From: Mycobacterium conspicuum
GTDB lineage: Bacteria > Actinomycetota > Actinomycetes > Mycobacteriales > Mycobacteriaceae
Direction: 5' to 3'
Length of the DNA stretch: 64,000 nucleotides
Assembly: GCF_010730195.1 (NCBI RefSeq)
Contig: NZ_AP022613.1
Location: forward strand, 2,170,001-2,234,000
In this document: positions 54,451 through 63,286 of the stretch, in pieces
Position numbering within the stretch: position 1 is the first letter of the stretch
How the letters are laid out: each line of letters starts with the position of its first letter
Notes under the pieces: model-generated
What the model was told of the DNA's origin: nothing
Databases searched by the model: none
What the model saw: only the letters and a program-made list of their open reading frames with translations
Translations under genes and position numbers: made by a program

Positions 54451-55601
54451 CGGCCGTTCTGAACAAGGGAGAGTTGTTCTCTTCCTTCGATGTTGACGCG
54501 TTCGAGGTCCCGCACGGCCGCGACGAGATCTGGCGATTCACGCCGCTGCGGCGACTGCGTGGCCTGCACGACGGGTCGGCGCGCGCCACGGGCAGCGCCA
54601 CGATCGAGGTGAGCCAGCAGCCGGGCGTGCAGGTGGACACCGCGCGCCGCGGCGACGAGCGACTCGGCCAGGGCGGCGTGCCCGCCGACCGCGTTGCGGC
54701 CCAAGCATTCTCGTCGTTCAACTCCGCGACACTGGTCACCGTCGGGCGGGACACGCAGGTCGCCGAACCGGTCAACATCACCGTCACCGGGCCCGGCGAG
54801 GGCGCGGTGGCCTATGGGCATCTGCAGGTCCGCGTCGGCGAGCTGGGCGAGGCCGTCGTCGTCATCGACCATCGGGGCAGCGGAACCTACGCCGACAATG
54901 TCGAATTCGTCGTCGACGACGCCGCCCGGCTCACCGTCGTGTGGATCGCCGACTGGGCCGACGACGTCGTTCACCTCAGCGCGCATCACGCGCGGCTGGG
55001 AAAGGACGCGGTCCTGCGGCACGTCACCATCACGCTGGGTGGTGAGGTGGTGCGGATGTCGGCCAACGCGCGGTTCTCCGGCCCCGGCGGGGACGCCGAG
55101 TTGCTGGGCCTGTACTTCGCCGACGACGGACAGCATCTCGAGTCACGGTTGCTCGTCGACCACGCCTACCCCGACTGCAGGTCGAATGTGCTGTACAAGG
55201 GTGCGCTGCAAGGGGATCCGGAATCGGCGCGGCCCGACGCGCACACCGTCTGGGTGGGCGACGTGCTGATCCGCGCCGAAGCCGCCGGCACCGACACCTT
55301 CGAGGTGAACCGCAACCTGGTGCTGACCGACGGCGCGCGCGCCGACTCGGTGCCCAACCTGGAGATCGAGACCGGGGAGATCGTCGGCGCCGGACACGCC
55401 AGCGCCACCGGGCGTTTCGACGACGAGCAGCTGTTCTACCTGCGCTCCCGCGGCATCCCGGAGGACCAGGCCCGCCGGCTGGTGGTCCGCGGTTTCTTCG
55501 GCGAGATCATCTCCAAGATCGCGGTCCCGGACCTTCGGGATCGCCTCACCGCAGCCATCGAACACGAACTGGAAGTCACGGAGAAAACAACAGTCCTATG
55601 A
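54447..55601 (+). CDS. sufD: Fe-S cluster assembly protein SufD
   Basis: 384 aa. Paralogue of SufB and partner in the SufBC2D scaffold. ATGA overlaps the sufB stop. Beta-helix core features: VTGPGEGAVAYGHLQVRVGELGEAVVVIDHRGSG, DGQHLESRLLVDHAYPDCRSNVLYKGALQG (with the conserved His/Cys region) and GHASATGRFDDEQLFYLRSRGIPEDQARRLVVRGFF at the C-terminus. The length is usual for actinobacteria. The sufC ATG overlaps its stop. Confidence 0.95.
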   Translation: MTAVLNKGELFSSFDVDAFEVPHGRDEIWRFTPLRRLRGLHDGSARATGSATIEVSQQPGVQVDTARRGDERLGQGGVPADRVAAQAFSSFNSATLVTVGRDTQVAEPVNITVTGPGEGAVAYGHLQVRVGELGEAVVVIDHRGSGTYADNVEFVVDDAARLTVVWIADWADDVVHLSAHHARLGKDAVLRHVTITLGGEVVRMSANARFSGPGGDAELLGLYFADDGQHLESRLLVDHAYPDCRSNVLYKGALQGDPESARPDAHTVWVGDVLIRAEAAGTDTFEVNRNLVLTDGARADSVPNLEIETGEIVGAGHASATGRFDDEQLFYLRSRGIPEDQARRLVVRGFFGEIISKIAVPDLRDRLTAAIEHELEVTEKTTVL

Positions 55602-56365
55602 CCACATTGGAAATCAACGACCTGCACGTCAGCGTGGGCGACAGCGAGAACGAGATCCCCATCCTCAAGGGCGTCGACCTGACGGTGAAATCCGGTGAGA
55701 CACATGCCCTGATGGGCCCCAACGGGTCCGGCAAGTCCACGCTGTCCTACGCGATCGCGGGCCACCCCAAGTACCGGGTCACCTCGGGATCCATCACGCT
55801 CGACGGCGCGGACGTGCTGGCGATGAGCATCGACGAACGCGCGCGGGCCGGGCTGTTCCTGGCCATGCAGTATCCCGTTGAGGTGCCCGGTGTTTCGGTG
55901 TCGAACTTCCTGCGCTCGGCGGCCACGGCGATCCGCGGTGAGGCGCCCAAGCTGCGGCTGTGGGTCAAAGAGGTCAAGGCGGCGATGGCCAGCCTGGAAA
56001 TCGATCCGGCCTTCGCCGAACGCAGCGTCAACGAGGGCTTCTCCGGCGGCGAGAAGAAGCGCCACGAGATCCTGCAGCTGGAACTGCTCAAGCCCAAGAT
56101 CGCGATCCTCGACGAAACCGACTCCGGCCTGGACGTCGACGCGTTGCGCGTGGTCAGCGACGGCGTGAACCGGTACGCGCAGGCCGAGCACGGCGGCATC
56201 CTGCTGATCACCCACTACACCCGCATCCTGCGCTACATCCACCCGGAACACGTGCACGTGTTCGTCGGCGGTCGCATCGCCGAATCCGGTGGATCGGAGC
56301 TGGCCGACGAGCTGGAGCAGAACGGGTACGTCCGCTTCACCCAAGCGGCGGCCGCCGGAGCGTAA
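55598..56365 (+). CDS. sufC: Fe-S assembly ATPase SufC
   Basis: 255 aa ABC-type ATPase, soluble. Walker A MGPNGSGKST near residue 40, signature NEGFSGGEKKRHEILQLELL, Walker B IAILDETDSGLDVDALR and an H-loop LLITHYTRILRYI, all diagnostic for SufC. It powers conformational changes of the SufB-SufD scaffold. ATGA overlap with sufD; sufS starts two bases after its stop. Confidence 0.97.
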   Translation: MTTLEINDLHVSVGDSENEIPILKGVDLTVKSGETHALMGPNGSGKSTLSYAIAGHPKYRVTSGSITLDGADVLAMSIDERARAGLFLAMQYPVEVPGVSVSNFLRSAATAIRGEAPKLRLWVKEVKAAMASLEIDPAFAERSVNEGFSGGEKKRHEILQLELLKPKIAILDETDSGLDVDALRVVSDGVNRYAQAEHGGILLITHYTRILRYIHPEHVHVFVGGRIAESGGSELADELEQNGYVRFTQAAAAGA

Positions 56366-56367
56366 CC

Positions 56368-57603
56368 GTGCTGGACGTCGCGGCCATCCGAGCCGATTTC
56401 CCGATCCTCAAGCGCATCATGCGCGGGGGAAATCAGTTGGCGTACCTGGATTCCGGCGCGACGTCGCAGCGGCCGCTGCAGGTACTCGACGCCGAGCGCG
56501 AGTTTCTGTTGACCTCCAATGGCGGCGTGCACCGCGGTGCGCATCAGCTGATGGAGGAGGCCACCGACGCCTACGAGCAGGGCCGCGCCGACATCGCGGC
56601 GTTCGTCGGCGCTCACGCGCAAGAGCTGGTGTTCACCAAGAACGCCACCGAGTCGCTCAACCTGGTTTCCTATGTGCTGGGGGACAACCGGTTTGACCGG
56701 GCGGTAGGTCCCGGGGACGTCATCGTCACCACGGAACTGGAACATCACGCCAACCTGATCCCGTGGCAGGACCTGGCCCGGCGCACCGGAGCGACGCTCA
56801 AGTGGTACGGCGTGACCGACGACGGCCGCATCGACCTGAACTCGCTGCAGCTCGACGAACGCGTCAAAGTCGTTGCGTTCAGCCATCATTCCAACGTGAC
56901 GGGCGCGCTGGCGCCGGTGGCCGAGTTCGTCGCCCGCGCTAAGGCGGTGGGCGCGCTGACCGTGCTGGACGCCTGCCAGTCCGTTCCGCACGAGCCGGTC
57001 GACCTGCACGCCCTGGACGTCGACTTCGCCGCCTTTTCCGGGCATAAGATGTTGGGCCCCAACGGTATCGGCGTGCTGTACGGCCGCCGCGAGCTGCTGG
57101 ACGCCCTGCCGCCGTTTCTCACCGGCGGGTCGATGATCGAAACGGTCACGATGGCGGCCACCACGTACGCGCCGGCCCCGCAGCGCTTCGAGGCGGGCAC
57201 CCCGATGACCTCGCAGGTGATCGGATTGGCCGCCGCCGCGCGGTATCTCGACGGAATCGGCATGGAGGCGGTCGAGGCGCACGAACGGGAGTTGGTCGCC
57301 GCGGCCGTCGACGGCCTGTCCGGCATCGGCGGCGTCCGCATCGTCGGACCCACGTCGATGCGCGATCGCGGCTCGCCGGTCGCGTTCGTCGTCGACGGCG
57401 TGCACGCCCACGACGTCGGCCAGGTTCTCGACGACGACGGCGTCGCCGTGCGCGTCGGGCACCACTGCGCATTGCCGCTGCACCGCAGGTTCGGGCTGGC
57501 GGCCACGGCGCGGGCGTCGTTCGCGGTGTACAACACCCTCGACGAGGTCGACCGCCTGGTGGCCGGCGTCAAGCGGGCAATGGATTTCTTTGGGAGAGAC
57601 TGA
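56368..57603 (+). CDS. sufS: Cysteine desulfurase SufS
   Basis: 411 aa; the GTG at 56368 follows sufC by two bases. A PLP enzyme taking sulfur from cysteine. The internal aldimine lysine is K227 in FSGHKMLGPNG; TELEHHANLIPWQ and DACQSVPHEPVDLHALDVDFAAF build the PLP pocket; the persulfide-carrying cysteine is C367 in RVGHHCALPLH. This is a class II (SufS-type) desulfurase. It passes sulfur to the SufU encoded next. The long open frame upstream lies inside sufC and is not used. Confidence 0.96.
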   Translation: MLDVAAIRADFPILKRIMRGGNQLAYLDSGATSQRPLQVLDAEREFLLTSNGGVHRGAHQLMEEATDAYEQGRADIAAFVGAHAQELVFTKNATESLNLVSYVLGDNRFDRAVGPGDVIVTTELEHHANLIPWQDLARRTGATLKWYGVTDDGRIDLNSLQLDERVKVVAFSHHSNVTGALAPVAEFVARAKAVGALTVLDACQSVPHEPVDLHALDVDFAAFSGHKMLGPNGIGVLYGRRELLDALPPFLTGGSMIETVTMAATTYAPAPQRFEAGTPMTSQVIGLAAAARYLDGIGMEAVEAHERELVAAAVDGLSGIGGVRIVGPTSMRDRGSPVAFVVDGVHAHDVGQVLDDDGVAVRVGHHCALPLHRRFGLAATARASFAVYNTLDEVDRLVAGVKRAMDFFGRD

Positions 57604-57605
57604 CG

Positions 57606-58064
57606 TTGCGGCTGGAACAGATGTATCAGGACGTGATCCTCGATCACTACAAACACCCGCAGCACCGCGGGCTGCGGGAACCGTTCGGCGCCCAGGTCTT
57701 TCACGTCAACCCGGTGTGCGGCGACGAGGTCACGCTGCGGGTCGCGTTGTCCGACGACGGCGAGACGGTCACCGACATCTCCTATGACGGGCAGGGCTGT
57801 TCGATCAGCCAGGCGTCGACGTCGGTGCTCGCTCAACAAGTGATCGGCCAGAGCGTCGGTCAGGCGCTCAAGACCGTCACCGCGTTCACCGAGATGGTGT
57901 CCTCGCGCGGAAACGTCGAGGGGGACGAGGACGTCCTGGGCGATGGGGTCGCGTTCGCGGGGGTGGCCAAATACCCGGCGCGGGTGAAGTGCGCGCTGCT
58001 GGGCTGGATGGCTTTCAAAGACGCACTGGCGCAGGCCAGTCAAGCCTCGGAGGAGGACCAATGA
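57606..58064 (+). CDS. sufU: Zinc-dependent sulfurtransferase SufU
   Basis: 152 aa starting at TTG 57606, two bases after the sufS stop; the next in-frame ATG (57621) would lose the conserved RLEQ. Zinc ligands lie in NPVCGDEV, GQGCSISQAS and VKCALLGW, with an Asp in GDEV completing the site. It accepts persulfide from SufS and hands it to SufB. Its stop overlaps the following ATG. It corresponds to Rv1465. The IscU-type scaffold role was once assumed, but the SufS partner role is better supported for this subfamily. Confidence 0.94.
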   Translation: MRLEQMYQDVILDHYKHPQHRGLREPFGAQVFHVNPVCGDEVTLRVALSDDGETVTDISYDGQGCSISQASTSVLAQQVIGQSVGQALKTVTAFTEMVSSRGNVEGDEDVLGDGVAFAGVAKYPARVKCALLGWMAFKDALAQASQASEEDQ

Positions 58065-58417
58065 GTGAAACCAGCGCACCGGACGCACCCAACGAGGAGC
58101 TGCTCTTCGACCTCGAAGAGGCGATGCGCGACGTCGTCGACCCCGAACTGGGCATCAACGTCGTCGATTTGGGGCTGGTCTACGGCCTGAACGTGGAAAA
58201 GGGCGACGAGGGAACCGTCGCCCTGATCGACATGACATTGACGTCGGCGGCCTGCCCGCTGACCGATGTGATCGAGGACCAGTCCCGCAGCGCCCTGGTC
58301 GGCGCCGGGCTGGTGAACGATCTGCGGATCAACTGGGTGTGGAACCCGCCGTGGGGCCCGGACAAGATCACTGAGGACGGGCGCGAACAACTGCGGGCAC
58401 TGGGCTTTACCGTCTGA
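58061..58417 (+). CDS. sufT: SufT / MIP18-family Fe-S maturation protein
   Basis: 118 aa from the ATG at 58061 that overlaps sufU. DUF59 (MIP18) domain: FDLEEAMRDVVDPELGINVVDLGLVYGLNV and MTLTSAACPLTDVIEDQ with the exposed cysteine, then NWVWNPPWGPDKITEDGREQLRALGF. Family members help insert Fe-S clusters into clients. It is the last gene of the suf operon and corresponds to Rv1466. The next gene is convergent, seven bases away. Confidence 0.93.
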   Translation: MSETSAPDAPNEELLFDLEEAMRDVVDPELGINVVDLGLVYGLNVEKGDEGTVALIDMTLTSAACPLTDVIEDQSRSALVGAGLVNDLRINWVWNPPWGPDKITEDGREQLRALGFTV

Positions 58418-58423
58418 TACCGC

Positions 58424-59185
58424 CTAGTGACGGTGGAACGGAAGGTGGATCGGCAGGTGGGGGATGTGCAGATGATGGTGCGGCCGGCCCATGGGCGGGC
58501 ACGCCTGTAGCGCGATGGTCATCGCCTGCAGCGCGCCGCCTTCGTTCGACCCCTGGGCACCCATGCACTTACCGTTTGCGATCGCGTCCGAGCTTGACGG
58601 TGTCTGCTTGTTGTAGGTGGTCGAGTCGGTGACGGTGACAGTGGTCGGCGTGGGACCCAGGCCGTTGACGGCGATGGTGTTACCCGAAATCGAGGTGACC
58701 GTCCCGTAGTAACCGGCCGGCGGCGGGCATTCCCCGCCATCAACGGCCGGCGTGATCGTCACGGACTGTGCGGTGATCGCGGCGGGCGGACGGGCGCTCT
58801 GCGGGGTAGCCCGCACGTTGATACAACTGCCCGGGGTGACGTCGGTCAGTTCGGCCGGGGTCTGCTCGACGACCCGTGTCTGCGGTGAGAAATCCACCGT
58901 CGCGGAACCGCTTCGCGTCCTGAGCGCGATCACGCCGCCCGACACCGACTGCACCAGGCCTTCGACGTAGTCCTTGGCCGGCGGCGGTGGCGGTGGCGCC
59001 GGTGGCGGCGGTGGTGGCGCCGGTTTCGGTGCGGTGGCCGTCACCGTGGGCTTTCCGGTGTTGGTTGGCGCGTTGTTCGAGGGACCGCACATCGCCACAC
59101 ACAGGACGATGAACGCGATGACCGCCGCCGGGATCCCGAATCGGATCAGCCGACGACGGTGTACCGGGGTGTCGATCGTGGGCAT
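58424..59185 (-). CDS. DUF5666-like exported protein with His-rich tail
   Basis: 253 aa. The N-terminus has a hydrophobic helix (RFGIPAAVIAFIVLCVAMC) acting as signal or anchor, then a Thr/Pro-rich linker with two long proline runs (about 48-69). The C-terminal 180 residues hold two beta-rich repeats (YVEGLVQSVSGGVIALRTRSG and GYYGTVTSISGNTIAVNGLG), each followed by VTDSTTYNKQTP-like segments and conserved cysteines in GSCINV, GECPPP and GKCMGA. The last 19 residues contain eight histidines and look able to bind metal. It is paralogous to the next gene. The family has no assigned role. Probably extracytoplasmic and membrane tethered. Confidence 0.75.
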   Translation of the reverse strand: MPTIDTPVHRRRLIRFGIPAAVIAFIVLCVAMCGPSNNAPTNTGKPTVTATAPKPAPPPPPPAPPPPPPAKDYVEGLVQSVSGGVIALRTRSGSATVDFSPQTRVVEQTPAELTDVTPGSCINVRATPQSARPPAAITAQSVTITPAVDGGECPPPAGYYGTVTSISGNTIAVNGLGPTPTTVTVTDSTTYNKQTPSSSDAIANGKCMGAQGSNEGGALQAMTIALQACPPMGRPHHHLHIPHLPIHLPFHRH

Positions 59186-59217
59186 CGCCTAGGCGAATAC
59201 CCACTTGAACGGCGAAG

Positions 59218-59955
59218 TCATCCTCCGTGGCCGTGGTGCCCGGCTTGACCTGCGCATTTGCCGTCGTGGGCGGGCCGCAGGTTGATCGTGGTGGCCTGCA
59301 GCGCGCCATTGGCGTCCTGCGTGCCCTTGGCCGTCAGGCATTTGCCGGCGGTGACCGCCTGGGTGTCGGCGGCGACCTGCTTGCTGTATTTCGTCTTGTC
59401 GTTCACCGTCACGGCCGTCTGAGTGGTGTTGCCGTTGGCGTCGATGCCGGTGACGTTGATGGTGTTGCCCGCGACGGAGGCAACCGAACCCTGGACCCCC
59501 GGCCGCTTCCAAGCGTCCTTGGCCGGCGGGCACTTGCCGTCCACGGCGGTGCGGAGGCGAACGGATGCCGCGGTGATGGGTTGGCCGCCCTGGCCGTGGT
59601 CCTGTGGTCGCACGGACACGCAACTGCCCGCGGTGACGTCCGTCAGCGCGGCCGGTGTGACATCGGTGATCTTGGTCGATCCGGTGAAAGTGACTGTGGT
59701 AGTGCCATTTTGGCCGTTCTGCTGGTTCACCTGCGCCGCGTTGCCGGTCACCGATGCGATCAGTCCGCTGACGCGCGCCGCGCCGTTGGATGGAGGCGGG
59801 GCGGAGGTGGTCGTCGGCGCGGCTGTCGATGAGGCAGCGCTGTGGGATGTGGTGGGGCTCGAGGTGTTCGACGACCCGCACGCCGCGAGCGACAGCGCCG
59901 TCACTGCGGTGGCCGTCAGGATCGCGAATCGGGCAAGCCGAGGGGCAGGTGTCAC
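59218..59955 (-). CDS. DUF5666-like lipoprotein, paralogue of its neighbour
   Basis: 245 aa from the GTG at 59955, preceded by GGAGA. A lipoprotein signal ends in LAAC with C26. A Ser/Thr-rich linker (about 30-55) leads to two repeats (ARVSGLIASVTGNAAQVNQQ; GVQGSVASVAGNTINVTGID) and the same three cysteine sites (GSCVSV, GKCPPA, GKCLTA) as the 58424-59185 protein, including DVTPAALTDVTAGSC against DVTPGSC. It ends with a short His/Gly tail (GHHGHGG). The two genes arose by tandem duplication and are 32 bases apart, probably one unit. Function unknown; a surface role is likely from export signals. Confidence 0.78.
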   Translation of the reverse strand: MTPAPRLARFAILTATAVTALSLAACGSSNTSSPTTSHSAASSTAAPTTTSAPPPSNGAARVSGLIASVTGNAAQVNQQNGQNGTTTVTFTGSTKITDVTPAALTDVTAGSCVSVRPQDHGQGGQPITAASVRLRTAVDGKCPPAKDAWKRPGVQGSVASVAGNTINVTGIDANGNTTQTAVTVNDKTKYSKQVAADTQAVTAGKCLTAKGTQDANGALQATTINLRPAHDGKCAGQAGHHGHGG

Positions 59956-60023
59956 GGTTTCTCCAATCGTGGGTGGTCCCAACGAACGGGTGTACCGCAA
60001 GAAGCTGTGCGGAAGATGTGCAT

Positions 60024-61853
60024 TCAGAACGCGGATTCGGACAGCCGCATGATGTCGTCGTCCATGGTTTCGATGACGGTGCGTATTCCGCCCAGCCGGG
60101 GCAGCATGTTCTTGGCGAAGAACGACGCGGTCGCGATCTTGCCCCGGTAGAACGGTTCGTCAGACTTTGACGGGGAGCCCGCCAGCGCGGCGCGCGCGAC
60201 GCAGGCCTGTTCCAGCAGCCGCCAGCCGATCAACAAATCGCCGACGGCGAGCAGGTATCGCACCGACCCCAACCCCACCTTGTAGATATCCGTCGGCTGT
60301 TGCGCGGCCGACATCAGGTATGCGGTCAGGGCGGTCGTCATTGCCGTGACGTCGTCGAGGGCGGTTTGCAGCAGCTCGGCTTCGGGTTTCAGTGACTCCT
60401 CGACGTTTTCGATGGTCTTGCTGATCTGATTCGTCACGTGCTGCAGAGACTTGCCGTGGTCGCGCACGATCTTGCGGAAGAAGAAGTCGAGCGCCTGGAT
60501 GGCGGTGGTGCCCTCGTAGAGCGAGTCGATCTTGGCGTCCCGGATGTACTGCTCGATCGGATAATCCATCAGAAAGCCCGAACCGCCTAGCGTCTGAAGC
60601 GATTCGGTGAGGATCTCGTAGGCCCGTTCCGAGCTGGCGCCCTTGACGATCGGCAAGAGCAGATCGTCGACTCGGTGCGCCATGTCGTGGTCCGCACCCG
60701 AAACCCGTTGTGCCACATCATCGTCTTGATGCGCCGCGGCATACATGTACAGCGCGCGCAGGCCCTCGGCGTAGGCCTTCTGCGTCATCAGGCTGCGCCG
60801 CACATCGGGGTGGTGCATGATCGTGACCCGCGGCGCCGTCTTGTCGGTCATCTGGGTCAGATCCGCGCCCTGCACGCGCTCCTTGGCGTACGCCAGGGCG
60901 TTCAGGTAGCCCGTGGACAGCGTGCCGGCGGCCTTGATCCCGATGGTCATGCGAGCGTGCTCGATCACGGTGAACATCTGCGCGATCCCGTTGTGCACGC
61001 CGCCGACCAGGTAGCCGACGGCGGGCACATCGGTGGCGCCGAACGTCAATTCACACGTCGGCGACGACTTGATGCCCATCTTGTGTTCCACGCCGGTGGT
61101 GAAAACCCCGTTGCGGGAACCGAGTTCGAACGTCTCGGGATCGAAAAGGTACTTCGGCACGTAGAACAGGCTCAACCCCTTGGTGCCCGGGCCGGCGCCC
61201 TCGGGCCGCGCCAGCACCAGGTGGTAGACGTTCTCGGCGGTGTCACCCACCTCGCCGCCGGTGATGAACCGCTTCACCCCCTCGATGTGCCAGGTGCCGT
61301 CGGGCTGGGGGATGGCCTTGGTGCGACCCGCGCCGACGTCGGAGCCGGCATCGGGTTCGGTGAGCACCATGGTGCCCGCCCAGCCGCGCTCGGCGCCCTC
61401 GGCCGCCCATCGCCGCTGTTCCTCGGTGCCCTCCACGTACAGCGCCTGAGCCATGAACGTGCCCAGGCAAAACATGCTCGCCGACGAATTGGCGCAAAAG
61501 ATCATCTCGGTGACCGCCCACGCCAGCGGGGGCGGTGCGGGCGTGCCGCCGATCGCTTCGTCCAGGCCCAGCCGCCAGAAACCGGCTTCCTTGATCGCCT
61601 CGACCGTCTTGGCCAGTTCCGGGGCCACGCTGATGCTGTGGGTGGCGGGGTCGAAGACCGGCGGGTTGCGGTCGGCGAACACGAAGGTCTCGGCGAGCGG
61701 CCCTTCGGCCAGGTTGGCGGCTTCGGTCAGGATCGTCTTGGCCGTGTCGACGTCCAGGTCGCTGTACCGCCCGGTGCCCAGGACGGCCCCGATGTCGAGG
61801 ACCTCGAACAGGTTGAATTCCAGATCCCGAACGTTGGCGATGTAGTGCCCCAC
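60024..61853 (-). CDS. fadE15: Acyl-CoA dehydrogenase FadE15 type
   Basis: 609 aa. FAD-dependent alpha,beta-dehydrogenation of acyl-CoA. Recognised from MVLTEPDAGSDVG, WHIEGVKRFITGGEVGD, the substrate/flavin segment LTESLQTLGGSGFLMDYPIEQYIRDAKIDSLYEGTTAIQALDFFFRKIV, with the catalytic glutamate in YEGTTAIQ, and a C-terminal extension of about 130 residues shared by the long FadE/AcdA group. Usual length for that group. The start is GTG at 61853. It corresponds to Rv1467c. It lies divergent from trx and echA12; together they could take part in fatty-acid oxidation. Specific chain length is not known. Confidence 0.92.
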   Translation of the reverse strand: MGHYIANVRDLEFNLFEVLDIGAVLGTGRYSDLDVDTAKTILTEAANLAEGPLAETFVFADRNPPVFDPATHSISVAPELAKTVEAIKEAGFWRLGLDEAIGGTPAPPPLAWAVTEMIFCANSSASMFCLGTFMAQALYVEGTEEQRRWAAEGAERGWAGTMVLTEPDAGSDVGAGRTKAIPQPDGTWHIEGVKRFITGGEVGDTAENVYHLVLARPEGAGPGTKGLSLFYVPKYLFDPETFELGSRNGVFTTGVEHKMGIKSSPTCELTFGATDVPAVGYLVGGVHNGIAQMFTVIEHARMTIGIKAAGTLSTGYLNALAYAKERVQGADLTQMTDKTAPRVTIMHHPDVRRSLMTQKAYAEGLRALYMYAAAHQDDDVAQRVSGADHDMAHRVDDLLLPIVKGASSERAYEILTESLQTLGGSGFLMDYPIEQYIRDAKIDSLYEGTTAIQALDFFFRKIVRDHGKSLQHVTNQISKTIENVEESLKPEAELLQTALDDVTAMTTALTAYLMSAAQQPTDIYKVGLGSVRYLLAVGDLLIGWRLLEQACVARAALAGSPSKSDEPFYRGKIATASFFAKNMLPRLGGIRTVIETMDDDIMRLSESAF

Positions 61854-62060
61854 GGCAGCAGTGTCTCCGAGCGTGCAAACGTACGCAACCGTAACCTGCG
61901 GTGCGGCGTCACCGATACGTCGTGGCGCGCTTTCCGCTCAGGCCTACTTTCTTTGTGCCAGAGGACAATTCAACCGACCGGTGTCGAGCGCCTGCGCGTC
62001 GACCGCGACGTGGGGTTCCGGCACGGGAACAATGCGCCGAAGAGTAACGTTGGCTATGAC

Positions 62061-62423
62061 GTGACTACCCGAGACCTCACTGCTGACCAGTTCAACGCCA
62101 CCATCAACGACAACGACATCGTCCTTGTCGATTTTTGGGCATCCTGGTGCGGCCCGTGTCGCGCGTTTGCGCCGACCTTCCAGGCGGCGTCGGAAAAACA
62201 CCCCGACGTGGTGTTCGCCAAGGTCGACACCGAGGCCGAGCAGCAGCTGGCCGCGGCCGCCGAGATCCGCTCCATCCCCACGCTGATGGCCTTCAAGAAG
62301 GGCAAGCTGCTGTTCAACCAGCCCGGCGCGCTGCCGCCGGCCGCGCTGGAGGACCTCCTTCAGCAGGTCAAGGCGTTCGACGTCGAGGCCGCTGAAGCCG
62401 CGGCGAAACCCAAAGACGTCTGA
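62061..62423 (+). CDS. trxA: Thioredoxin
   Basis: 120 aa from the GTG at 62061. WASWCGPC has the redox cysteines C30 and C33; the cis-proline region is RSIPTLMAFKKGKL; the last 20 residues are an Ala/Lys-rich tail beyond the usual fold. Thiol-disulfide exchange in the cytoplasm. The frame upstream to 60675 is an antisense shadow of fadE15. It corresponds to the short thioredoxin gene Rv1470. It precedes echA12 by 20 bases. No ribosome site is evident. Confidence 0.9.
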   Translation: MTTRDLTADQFNATINDNDIVLVDFWASWCGPCRAFAPTFQAASEKHPDVVFAKVDTEAEQQLAAAAEIRSIPTLMAFKKGKLLFNQPGALPPAALEDLLQQVKAFDVEAAEAAAKPKDV

Positions 62424-62431
62424 GGACGCGC

Positions 62432-62437
62432 TACCTT
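62432..62437 (+). promoter_or_regulatory. Putative -10 box of echA12 (leaderless)
   Basis: TACCTT ends six bases before the GTG of echA12 at 62444, between trxA and echA12. TANNNT-N6-GTG. Inferred from motif and spacing. Confidence 0.4.
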
Positions 62438-62443
62438 TTCCAG

Positions 62444-63262
62444 GTGAGTTTGGTCCTTGTTGAACATCCGCGGCCCGGCGTTGCCCTGATCACCCTCAAT
62501 CGGCCCGAGCGGATGAATTCGATGGCGTTCGACGTCATGGTGCCGCTCAAAGACGCCCTGGAGCAGGTCACCTACGACAATTCCGTGCGGGTGGTGGTGC
62601 TGACCGGGGCGGGCAAGGGGTTCTCGTCGGGTGCCGACCACAAGTCGGCGGGCAGCGTTCCCCACGTCGAGGGCCTGACCCGGCCCACCTACGCGCTGCG
62701 CTCCATGGAGGTGCTCGACGACGTCATCCTGGCGCTGCGCAAGCTGCACCAACCGGTGATCGCCGCCGTCAACGGCCCCGCCATCGGGGGAGGGCTGTGC
62801 CTGGCGCTGGCCGCCGACATCCGGGTGGCCTCCACCAGCGCGTACTTCCGCGCGGCGGGCATCAACAACGGCCTGACGGCCAGCGAACTGGGGCTCAGCT
62901 ACCTGTTGCCCAGGGCGATCGGGTCATCGCGCGCGTTCGAGATCATGCTGACCGGCCGCGACGTCAGCGCCGAGGAAGCCGAGCGCATCGGCCTGGTGTC
63001 CTGCCAGGTGCCCGAGGAGCAGCTGCTGGACACCTGCTACGCCATCGCGGCGCGGATCGCCGCGTTCTCCCGGCCGGGGACCGAGTTGACCAAGCGCACA
63101 CTGTGGAGCGGCCTGGACGCCGGTAGTCTGGAGGCGCACATGCAAGCCGAAGGCTTGGGACAGCTTTTCATCCGTCTACTCACCGGCAACTTCGAAGAAG
63201 CGGTTGCGGCGCGTGCCGAACGGCGGCCGGCGGTCTTTACCGACGACAAAGACGACAAATAA
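62444..63262 (+). CDS. echA12: Enoyl-CoA hydratase/isomerase EchA12 type
   Basis: 272 aa crotonase-fold enzyme. ALITLNRPERMNSM, the oxyanion segment GAGKGFSSGADHKS near residue 60 and VIAAVNGPAIGGGLCLALAADIRVAS near residue 105 are typical. NNGLTASELGLSYLLPRAIGSSRAFEIMLTGRDV follows. The usual catalytic glutamate pair of crotonase is not clear in this group, so hydratase, isomerase or another CoA-ester reaction is possible. It corresponds to Rv1472. Downstream of trxA, 24 bases before the ABC-F gene. Confidence 0.92.
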   Translation: MSLVLVEHPRPGVALITLNRPERMNSMAFDVMVPLKDALEQVTYDNSVRVVVLTGAGKGFSSGADHKSAGSVPHVEGLTRPTYALRSMEVLDDVILALRKLHQPVIAAVNGPAIGGGLCLALAADIRVASTSAYFRAAGINNGLTASELGLSYLLPRAIGSSRAFEIMLTGRDVSAEEAERIGLVSCQVPEEQLLDTCYAIAARIAAFSRPGTELTKRTLWSGLDAGSLEAHMQAEGLGQLFIRLLTGNFEEAVAARAERRPAVFTDDKDDK

Positions 63263-63286
63263 GCCTTTACGCCAAGGAGCGCGATC

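Noticed and set aside
60675..62060. Frame running into trxA that could suggest a large fusion protein
   Set aside because: The upstream part is antisense to fadE15 and resembles no protein; trxA starts at the GTG at 62061.
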